Shown here in pieces: positions 48,169 to 58,114 of a DNA stretch of 64,000 nucleotides. Source of the stretch: Physcia stellaris (lineage: Eukaryota; Ascomycota; Lecanoromycetes; Caliciales; Physciaceae); assembly GCA_018902385.1 (NCBI GenBank), contig JABSSW010000041.1:186001-250000 (forward strand), given 5' to 3'. Under the pieces are notes generated by a model that saw only the letters and a program-made list of their open reading frames with translations, searched no databases and was not told the DNA's origin. Each line of letters begins with the position of its first letter. Position 1 is the stretch's first letter. The position numbers and the translations under genes were made by a program.

Positions 48169-50538
48169 GAGAAGGGAGGAGGAGGAGGAGCTGGAAGAGC
48201 GTCTCAATGTCGGGCTAGAAGTCGAATAGGGGCCAGCTTTGATTCTTTTCGGGTTCCTATCTCGTGGCTTTCTTCGTTTTTGTTGCTAGCGAAGTTAACC
48301 CACTATCTGCAGTCGCAGCAGGGCTCTTGCATCTTTGCATCTCCTGGGTGGGGGGGGATTTCATTGTTTGGGAATTGAATATTGGAATCTGATTCAATCT
48401 ATTCGAGCTTCTATTCTGAATCATCATCACCCCCCCCCCACCTGCTTCTGCAACCTTTCTCTCCTCGGAGTTGTCATTTCAGAAGCTGGAATCCCCCAAT
48501 CGCATAGAGCCTAATCCCAGAAACAGAGGAAGATTAGAATATGACTACTACCACTGTACACGCTCAGAAAGAGAGGAGAAACGAATTCCGCTAAGCCCAT
48601 CCATCACCTCTGGCTATATCATCCTTATGCTCTTTTGGACTCTACGCTTTCATTCTTGTCCCCGAAAACATAGATTCCATCTTCCCCGTCCGTGATTCCC
48701 TCCATCCATCCCTCCGTCCCGAAAAGCAAAGAACCGAAAAAAGAAAATCGACTGAACCCAGGTTTTGTTCGATGAATGACCTACCACATATCTCATGCCC
48801 TGGTGGGTGGAGAGGGTTTGTTAGATTTCGCGCCCACGAGTTCCAACTTCCCGGTCGAAGGCGCTCTCGTCGCTCCGGGCTGAGTATGAGTACTCGTACG
48901 GGTACCTCCTAGAGGGGAGACAAAGTGCTACAGTACACCGGCCGGTGCGTGCGGGGAGCACAATCTTTTTCGGGGGGGGAGGGGGTTCACGTTCTATCTC
49001 CCCTCTTTTTCTCTCTTTCTTCTTTCTTCTTCCCTTTTCATGTTCCCCTTCTTTCGATCTTCTCACTCTCACACATCACCGCATCTCTACCTTATCCTTT
49101 ACCCTTTTTCCGCTGGAAAACCCCAAGATCAAGTAATAATAAAAATCGCTTTGCCCCTCTCCGGACTGAGCTGGACTGGACTGGATCGAAAAAAGGGGTT
49201 AATAAAGCGCGAAAAGACATCGGAAAGGTTGAGAGGCGATATTTGGGGGGAGGCTTGATCAACAAGGGAGAGGGGGAGAGAATAGGTTGGTGGCTGGGAA
49301 AGATGGGATGGGATGGGATGGGATGGGATGGATTACTTGCTGATGGGGGTTGTGTGCAGAATGTGGGGGATGGGGGGGGGGGTGAGGGATGGAATTGACT
49401 GAAAGGCAATGATTACCTCCAATGCGCTAGATACCTCTAACGGAAAGAGAGAGATCCCCGTGCAAATTTGGTTAGGCTCAGAGCAAAGAGAACAATGATT
49501 TCGGACTAGAGTCATTTACATAACGAAAATTCGGAATCCCCTCCTTCCTATCCCTCTGAAGTGAGAAAGCCCGACCAAACTGAGTTGAAGAAATAAAAAT
49601 AGGAGCGAAACGGTAGATTTTCTGATAATCATGCATGGAATATCTACTAATTTATATCCCCCTCCCCCTCCAAGAAGTATATCTCCGAGCAACAAGTATT
49701 CTGAAAAGGAAGATTGGTTCTCCTTATTCGTCATACGTCCCCCCCCCCTAAATCATCCGGAGGAGGGCCCCCAACAACCACGTAGCCAGAACTTCTCCGC
49801 TTTTTGTTCGAGAGGGGGGAGTGAGGAGGGGCCTAGGATAAGAACGCTGTGGCCGGGCTGTGGGGAGCTTTGAGAAGAAAAAAACGATGAATAATCATTT
49901 GAAGTTCAGTGGGATTTATATCGAACAGTGGAATACATATTAGACATACTGAAACGAAGGGGAAATCTCGATGGCGACGTCAGGTTTTTATGCTTATCGT
50001 AAGTAGAAATGTAGAAACCGTGAATGTGCAAAGTTTGATACGACGAGTTTTCTTCTTCTTTGAACTACTCTACGGATGAAACATCTGAGGTTCTCTTCTA
50101 CAAGGATCGAGTTGTGAGTGTGATGCCGTCTACTCGGTGAGAAAAGGGTTGAGAGATTCCTGTATAATGGCTGTGCGTATCAATAGATTATGGGGACTTT
50201 TATACGGGGAGATGGATTGACATTTTCTACGGAGTTTTGATATTCCAGCACACTTGCCTCAGGCGACTCCGGTGAAAACTTGATTTGGCCAGGGCCTCAA
50301 TCGCCCGTCGCGACTATCTCGTCTTGATGATTTCAAGCGCTAGCTAGAATAATATCCCAACGTCCCCAGACGTGTGAAATCAGGATGCTGGAAGCTAAAT
50401 GGTTTCAGGTATCCGATATTATGAGAAGGATTCAGACCCGACGATTCATACCTCTAGGGATCATCGCTTGAAGAAAATCTATAATCTCGGTACCGTCATA
50501 CGTCACTCAAGCCTGGCTTATGGTCAACACAGCGGTAC
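48169..50538. other. 2.4-kb convergent 3' region rich in homopolymers and microsatellite
   Basis: PKS-NRPS (plus) and the Zn2Cys6 gene (minus) end towards each other across this stretch. It contains many G, C and T runs (48342-48360, 48430-48440, 49372-49382, 49740-49748), a CT-rich tract at 49000-49060 and a (GATGG)6 microsatellite. Frames are low in complexity and none is accepted. Confidence 0.55.
49302..49331. repeat. (GATGG)6 microsatellite
   Basis: Six perfect copies of the pentamer GATGG. It sits in the convergent intergenic region downstream of the PKS-NRPS, together with long G-runs. It is useful as a polymorphic marker but has no predicted function. Confidence 0.95.
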
Positions 50539-52078
50539 TTATATCTGGATACGCAGTCCCTGTCGCAATCGCGCAAGTCGCTGCTCCACTTCCATCTTCA
50601 GATCGTCAATAACCTCTCGATTGGCCGTGCTTGCCGCTGGCGAGGACGGCGGTGAGAGATACAAGTCCACAGCTCGATGTTGGCGCTCGAAAAGATAGGA
50701 GCAGAGCTGCACCGCCATGACAAGCCGTATATCTGCCAATGCCATCGGTTCCTTACAACCGGAAGCATTATCACTGCCAGCAGGGTGGCAAACGCTCCAC
50801 TGATCCACGTCGTACTGCAAGGCAATGAGTACTGCGACGTAGACGTTCAGAAGTAGGGTGTGGCATGCAATGACCAGATGGCGGACGGCGGCGTTGGAGT
50901 ATTCGCTCGAAGAACGGGCGAAGCTGGATGAACGTTTGCGCCGCTCGAAGTATATGCTGCCTCCATCGGTTGTGGATGGTGATCGCACGGACTCATATGG
51001 GATGTCAGTCCGAGAGTCTACATGCGACCCTGAAGCAGCTGGGGACGCGGAAGTGGAGGGGTTCGGTGTCGGGGACGAGATATTAGCTGCTGAATCGGCT
51101 TGCTCGCAACGCAGAATTTCTAGTAGGTGATACGAGGCAGAGAAGGCCCCATGCAGGATGTTTCCTGCTGAGGTCTGGGACGGAGTTCTGGTTGTTTCGT
51201 CTGAGAAAGAGACTCCATGTTTGTGGATACATGACCCAGCCATGCAGTCACCGACTTAAAGGCAGTGTCGTCAATGAGAGGGTGATGTTGAGCTGCGCCA
51301 GTGTCTTTTAATTGAGCCGACGAGGATCCTGCCGCATCTGCTAGCGTGCAGCATGAACGATACAGTGGGTATAAATATGTGCTGAGTTGGGACAATCGTG
51401 CGATGCCAGCATCAGGGCTCTCTTTTTCGCTCAGTCTATTGCTGTTGCGATTGGAAGTGCTCTCTCGTAGACGGTCACCACCTCCGTGAAGCTGTGACGG
51501 GGATGGCGCCAACGTTTGCTGGCCGAAGACATTATTACCGTTTTGTATAGAAGAGTAGCCCGCAGAGCTTGGAGGAGTATTTAGAAACGCTGCACTACTA
51601 TGATTTTGACGATTGATTGTAGGACTTGATTCCGTGGGCCACCGATTCGAGCCTTGATCAACTTCGTGTAGTGGCATTTGATTATTCCAAGCCAAAGGCT
51701 CCCGCGCTGGCCAGGCGATCAGATCTAGGGGCATATCCGTATTCGTGAATGGAGGTGAGTCCATTAGGCCGGCTAACAACGCCTCCTCATTCAAATCCCC
51801 ACTCGCTCCGGGCCGACCCCTGGCTGTCCATCGGCTGGGGCAATCGTGGCCGAACTTGGCATTGGCGGAATCGCGGCAGGATTGGTAGAGGGGTATAGGT
51901 TAGGTCGGCCCTTGGGTAGGCTCGAGCTATACACGCACTGGGCGCCTTGGCGGAGGCATCTATTGCACACCTCAGTATCGCCGTTATCCGAGCGTATACA
52001 TCGTAGCTTCTGGCCATGACATCTATCGCATGATCGACGTTTGCTTGAGGTTGTCGCTGCACTGAGGGTAGACTTCAT
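50539..52078 (-). CDS. Zn2Cys6 transcription factor, AflR-like layout; probable cluster regulator
   Basis: The start ATG at 52078 gives MKSTLSAATTSSKRRS, then the binuclear zinc cluster CDRCHGQKLRC...CNRCLRQGAQC (Cys spacing 2-6-10-2-6) and a basic KGRPNLYP linker. The region downstream is Ser/Pro/Asn-rich. An AflR-type C-terminal domain follows with AGIARLSQLSTYLYPLYRSC, GAFSASYHLLEILR, FARSSSEYSNAAVRHLVIAC and the end MEVEQRLARLRQGLRI. The conserved blocks lie in three successive frames. The slips coincide with two C4 runs on the plus strand (51797-51800 and 51147-51150), each as if one base were missing, so the gene is probably intact in the organism. A 56-bp intron ending CCCAG is a weaker alternative for the second slip. 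It lies 2.4 kb downstream of the PKS-NRPS, pointing towards it, and is the natural candidate for its pathway-specific activator. Direct evidence is lacking. Confidence 0.82.
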
Positions 52079-55000
52079 TATAGTCAGCAACGCGATCTCA
52101 CGACGGGTAGGAAGGGGAAACATCACCCAGCAGGGCGTGCAAGGCAGTAATAATTGCTGCTGTCCTGCATATCTCGTACAAGACCTATGGTCCTGGCCTC
52201 GTTTCACTCAGGTCCGCTGTGAATGGTCCTGGTTGAAGACATGGAAGGAGACGGTCTGCATGTAAGTCTGGCCTGACTGGCGGCTCTCTGCAGGTTTAGT
52301 GCTCGCCGTCGACGCCATAGGAGTAGTGGCTGCCTTGGCTCGCTAATTGGAGCCAACGGGAGATGAGTCGGAAGCTTCACCAGCTTTCAGGATAAGGGGG
52401 TGAGTCGAGGTAGAGCCACGCTTTCAACGTTGCGGCAACGTAAGGTACGGGTACATGGCGAGTATCCCGCTCCGGGTCCGACAAGTCCCTCAATTTGTAC
52501 GCGGAGCAGGGTACGAGCTCGTGGTACTCACTGTCACTGGACATGAACAGCAGCCATGTCTCATCATCTCATCATCTCAGATCTATGTAATAGCGCGACC
52601 CCACGATTCCCACCCTCCACCTCGCAAACTCTTGGCGTATTCCGACGCCTTTCGGGCCGCGGATCTCGCCGTTGTCCCGAGATAAGATTAAGGCTTTCAT
52701 CTGGGGTTTCAATTGGATGTCAGGCCGGGAGGTCGCTTAGGGAGGGTGGTAGGCTAACTAGTACTACTGGCTAAGGTACGGAGGTACTCGTATCTAAGAT
52801 GCTGGCCTGCTCGTATTGGGTGGAAAGTCAGACCGCTGCAGAACGACTTTAGGTACTCGGAAGTCAATCTTGTCTGACTCTGATTGCTAGCGAAGAATAA
52901 GCATCCTCTGTATCGTCGCATCGGGGGCTGATAGAGCTATCAATCCAGCAGCATCCCTTGAATTCCCACACTGGCTCCAAAAAAGTGCCTCGAGCTCGCC
53001 CAACTGCTGGCCGCGGAGGATTCAGGGAAATCCATACAGCACGCCGTCCTACACAAGGAAGATGATGCCGGAGTGGAAGCCAAGCCGCCTATTTTGTGTA
53101 GGCTCACACAGCAGTGATACCGATAGCGTCCGGCTTTGTGAACAGCGAATCACTCCCGACGCTCGTCGTTGAGTACTCGACTACCCAATCAAAGCGACAA
53201 TTGTATCGCGACACCGACTTTAGCGAAAGGTATGGAGCTGGTCCTGCGATGCCAATATTTTTGCCGACCACTGAAAACGGGTGTAATTAGATTGCTTGGG
53301 TGGTTAGGCGCCTAGGTCCATCATCCTCAACCCAAGGAATGTCCTGCGCCGGCGCGGCTATGGGGGCCTCTGTTGATGTGAAAAACATCCTCTAGCTAGA
53401 TCATCCAGATTGCGCAAATTCCAATGAAATAGCTGCCCAGAGTGATGAAGCCTGTTTCCCATAGATTAGTCGGGGGTGCGCCGTTCCAGATGCCCTGATT
53501 CTATCCAAGCTGGTGGGGAACCAAAGAAGGCCACAGTAGCCGCACCATCTTTGTATATGACCTCCGTCCAGTCCAACAGCGAGTAAGATGTATTTTCACC
53601 GCTCTAGTCCCATCAAGTGTCCGCCCTTAGACGGTTCGGCAAGGGCCACAATGTCGTCCTGTAAAAAGAGGTCCACTCTCACAAAACACCTGACATCCAG
53701 AACAAATCAGCCAATGGAAGACTTAAGAGCCTGTCCATATTTCCCATAGCCGCGCCCCGTCCGTCGTTCAATCTGCATCAACCAGCAGGAAGCGTAGACA
53801 GTCTCTGGAGAAGACAGACCTTGAAGATCGCGAATCTCCCATCCAAGAAAGCTTTCTGCACCGCACCGAGGGCTGTGGAGGCACTATCAACGGTTATCAA
53901 TACAACACGCATTCAAGTGAGAGGTCTGAGTAATTCAGCTGTCAGAGCAACCACTCTAAGGTAATACGCTGGAGACGCAATAGTAGGAAGAGTCGTCCTC
54001 AAGCACCGCAAAGCGGACAAGTGCGCCGTCTGTAGAGAGAGGGAGGGAGAGAAACAGAGAGAGGCAAACAGAAAAAGAAAGAGACCTGCTCTCACGGTTT
54101 CGCAGAAACAACTCCATCAAATATAGACAAATCGTCCTGGCAGAGAAGTTGCTGTGGAATACCCAAAACGAGCCACTAACAAAAAAAAACGAAAAAGCCA
54201 AAGGACTGACGAGAACAGGAGTCATTATCTGGAAGGTCTCATTGTTCATGAACAGTACAACTGCTATCGCAGGCAGATGCCCGAGATTTGTTGAGAGCTA
54301 TATGGGTTCAGCGCTGGAGACTATCACATCATCGCAAGGATATGGTGCCAAGGCTTTCCCAAGCTGTAAGTCTACGATTGGATTGAGATTGAGCTGTGTT
54401 TGCAAGGCTATCTCAATGAATCAAAGGGCACGACGAGCATTCGGAGTCTGACTTCGCTGCGAACAAACCGTCTCTTCGACAGAGCAGCATCAAAGCTCAA
54501 GACAATCATTAGCATGGTGAGTAGTCAGTTGACCTCCTGGTTGACAGCGCAAGGATCTCACAGCGGCCATTCGAAGGATCGATCGTTCGCATGCTGCTGC
54601 ACAACGATAAGTCTGGTCGGCGATACTACCGAGCTTGGTCTCAATAGCAGGCCCAATATCTGTCTGTATGCTGACGATATGGGAGCAAGTGGAGCAGAAG
54701 GATGTTGCAACGCAGCTGTCCATCGCCCGAACAGTCTAGAGCTCTCACATCCACTCGCTCAAAGTCGTTCCCTAGAGAGGCAACTCGGAGCCCTGTCAAC
54801 CTTTGAGTACTTTACGACGATGAAGAAACCGTGCGGCTGCAACGGCTCTACGTCGGTCCTTATGTCGGACGCTCAACCTGCGTCTTTCTAGCTCCCTACA
54901 AGGGTACGAGTTTCTGCTTCGGGATGATGATCGCCGTTAGGTGGAGAATTTATGCAGCGCTTGAGATAGATCCGGGCCTGTTATTCCAATAATCCACTCT

Positions 55001-55402
55001 GGCGGTCCTCTTGCAGCAGCAATGCCGCTAGTTTCAAAAATCTTTGGGTATTGTGATATCATAAGCTAGAACGAGTTCGCACCTAGCTTGAATCGCCATG
55101 TCATTACTCAGTGGTGGTTGATCATACTTTACTACTGATCGCTGATGCAGGGTTCGACTCCTCAAGATGCAATTGGTATCGGAGAGGGCATGCTGATAGC
55201 GTGTCAGCACCCACGTGTCTTCTGGCCAATGTCCACCAGCAAAATACCGAAATGCGTCTCGATAAGTCGTTCCGAAAGTAAGCCGCCCAAACGATCCCCA
55301 GCCAGCACGCAAATGTAGTCTTCAAATGACTCGTCAGGCCGTTGAAGTGATGCTGAAATTCTTGAATGCGTCGTGTGTAATCTTACTTCAAGGTGATGAT
55401 GA
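52079..55402. other. 3.3-kb stretch without a supported gene
   Basis: Holds the promoter of the Zn2Cys6 gene and the 3' flank of the hexokinase gene. Frames at 54149-54891 (plus) and 54490-54723 (minus) overlap each other, have no domain and cannot be built into a spliced gene. The size leaves room for a degraded or non-coding gene. No terminal repeats or transposase motifs were seen. Confidence 0.5.
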
Positions 55403-57022
55403 CTAAGGGTTTGAGGCGGCCATGGCGACAGCGACACCAGCACCTGAGACCGCAGGCTCAATAGTCTTTTCTAAAACAATCCTCTTCCTTCTGCCGTTTT
55501 CCAATTCAATGATTTGATCTAATTTTGATTGAACGGTAACCATGTAGCCTGGATACTTATTAATAATGCTGCCATCGCATCCAATGTTTATCGAGTCTGA
55601 GTCATTTGATACGACTTGATGGGTTGCTTCCATATCCTGAAGTAAAGATGCGAGGGCGTGAATCCCAGCGGTGGCATATGCGCATGAACGGCGGGACACC
55701 GCAAGTGTAGCTTGCTGAACGAAATACATGTCCGAGAAAGCTGGAGGTACTGCATTCGGGTGTTGTTGTTGGAAAAGTCTGCGGGATGACGACAAGGTCG
55801 GACTTTTGTCCGTCTCGATAGCTGCTAGAACTCGAGCATCCAAGGTATAATGAGAGGTCAAAGATAAAGGCATTTTGCCTCCAAATAATCCTACCGTCTC
55901 GGTCGCCTCCAACATGATCAAGCGGACGAGCTCGCCCATGTAAGCTCCGGCTACCAGATATTCCATGGGTTGATAGTCAGGCATGATATGGTTGGTATTG
56001 ACTATCTCATCCCACCGCGTCGTTGTGTAAGCTTTTTTACCAAACATACTCAGCTCTGTATTGACGAGAACGTGGGTTGCATCGTCGCTTGCTGGCATGG
56101 ACCTCTCACCAAATTTACTTGGGTGCAACGAGGCGACTGGAAGGTGTATGGCGGCATTAACGCCAGTGCCAAGAATCACGGCCAAACGCGTGGATGGGTC
56201 AACGTATGCCCGGGATAGGAGAGCCGCTGAGGAATCATTGACAATGGCATCTAAACATACATTGAGACCCTTTGTTCATGTCAGTCATTGGATCTTTAGA
56301 AATGGAAGAGGGACGTACAGCACGCTGGCATGCACCTGTAATCAGATTGTTCAGGTCAAGGCCAGTGACTGCCTTTGAGCAATGGAACCCTTTACCCATT
56401 CCTAATATGTTTCCGGTCCGTATGGATGTTTGACTAAACATGCGTCAATTACCCCTGCTCTCCTGAATATTGAACCATAGCTTCCTTACTCTATAGGGAA
56501 AGCCCAAGCAATACCCATGTGTAAAGGCTCGGGGTTGGGCTTGTGATTCTGGGCTATTTGATCGTTGGCCAACATATCGCGTACCCTTGCGGCAATCCAG
56601 TCAAAGAACCCTAGGTCACCTAGCATCCGCACGTCCATTGGGATTGGAAAGTTCTCCAGATTCCTGATTCCCAAGCCCTCTGCGCCTCCGATTCCATCGA
56701 GATCGACGAGGGCTACCCTCAATGTCGAGCCACCGACTTCTAGGGCCAAGTATGTTCCATGCTCTTTTCCGCTCGGCAAGATGTAATTGTGTGACGGGAG
56801 CATGCATTGAGGGCTCGTTATGAGATGCTCCTTGAATTCGGCTTGTAGCTTCCGTGAGAGATTGAGTAGGTCTTGGGTCCCCAATTGCTTCCCAAAGGAT
56901 GATATGACTTCGTGAAGTAGCTCTTCCATGCTCTTTCCTTGAGCCTGCACTACATATCTGCCGTCGTGGACCTTGGAGGGAAGGAGGTGAGGGGCAGTGG
57001 AGGAGGGGTTGGCCGTGATCAT
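55403..57022 (-). CDS. Hexokinase-family sugar kinase, HXK3-like (probable N-acetylglucosamine kinase)
   Basis: Three exons: 57022-56490, 56433-56319 and 56269-55403. The introns are 56434-56489 (GTAAGG...TTTAG) and 56270-56318 (GTACGT...CAAAG). The product is 504 residues. The ATG at 57022 is used; an in-frame GTG eight codons upstream is not a start. Hexokinase marks are phosphate-1 LALEVGGSTLRVALVDLDG, the sugar-loop region AFPIDQTSIRTGNILGMGKGF (formed across the first junction), the catalytic aspartate in AIVNDSSAALLS and the glycine-rich VILGTGVNAAIHL, plus a late phosphate-2-like NIGCDGSII. Ordinary glucose hexokinases have WTKGF where this one has GMGKGF, so it is a divergent clade. 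It is followed upstream on the same strand by an NGT1-like transporter. In Trichoderma and Candida a hexokinase-like GlcNAc kinase is clustered with such a transporter, so GlcNAc phosphorylation is my best inference. A TATATA element lies about 90 bp upstream. Confidence 0.9.
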
Positions 57023-58114
57023 ATTGATGGCTGCCAAATTATTCACTTCTAGTAGTGAGTGAATTGTCTAGGAGACCAAGGCTCGACTAGAAGACGGCGC
57101 TAGCTGGCATATATAAGGTATCTCTGCGCGTCCGGGTGGAGCCGGCCAGAGGAGACTGAAATTTTGCCGTGGGATTCGGGTCAAGTGGCGCGAACAGGCG
57201 TTGGCCTTTCGTCAAGATGGGCTAGCAAATGCTTCAGTCCATCTTCCAGGTGGTGATCAAGGCGTTACAAACGCCGATATCGCCGGAACGGTGCAGATTA
57301 TGCAGCAATCATGGAGAGGTGGTGGTGGCCACTGTGTGCCAGTAGCAACCCATGAACGATCTGGAAGGGTTCAGAGGGAGCTCGCCTGTGGATGAGGTCG
57401 GATCATGAGGTGACATCGAGTGCGAAGAATTTGAAAGGTACTTAGTCATTGGCGGAACGGGAGCACGGCAAGTCGTTGGCTGTTCCAGCGTTGGGGCATC
57501 TGGTGGCGAGGAAGCTAAAGCAGACGACCGCGAACGTTGAGTTGGCCTTGGAGCTAGCATCCAGACAGGATATTGCACGTCAGCGTTCCCTTCGGCGACG
57601 AGGTATGATGCGATAGGTCGACTGATCCAACATGGTGTAGCTGGGTGGTTGCGGGCATCAGACGAGCAACGATCGGGGCGGAGAGTGACGCCGCAACGCA
57701 GATGGAAAGTAAGCACGCGCACGAACCAGGAATGCTATGATGCCAAAGGAACAAGCATTGCGTCCATCCGCATATTCAGAGAGACAACTTACCAATCAGC
57801 CAAGCAGAAAACGCCGATCTCTGCTGCCGTTACATGTAAGGGAGGAGTTGATGACTTTCCCAAAACATTTGTCTAGACACATGACAGAGCAAGCTCCAAT
57901 GGGATTGATATAGATATAATCTCCACTTATTGGGCTTTTATCCTCTGGCTAACAAGATTGTATGAACCTGCCACCAGCTGCTAAGCCTTTTTGCCTGGGT
58001 ATCTAATAGTCACAAAGCATGCCACGCCAGATATAACCCATCCCATCCTTTATAAACGCGTCAGAGAACCTGCAATACAACCTCGACCCGAGCACGACTG
58101 GATTCCCCCACACC
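57023..58114. other. Promoter of the hexokinase gene and 3' flank of the transporter
   Basis: About 1.1 kb. A TATATA box on the minus strand lies near 57108-57115. Minus-strand frames at 57309-57722 and 57554-57754 overlap in different frames; the second begins with a hydrophobic signal-like stretch, but no splice scheme joins it to anything, so no gene is claimed. Confidence 0.45.

Noticed and set aside
54149-54891. Overlapping plus-strand frames and an opposing minus-strand frame
   Set aside because: No domain; I could not connect exons into one protein on either strand.
55151-55161. GGTTCGACTCC, resembling a tRNA B box
   Set aside because: No A box at the right distance upstream and no acceptor-stem pairing.
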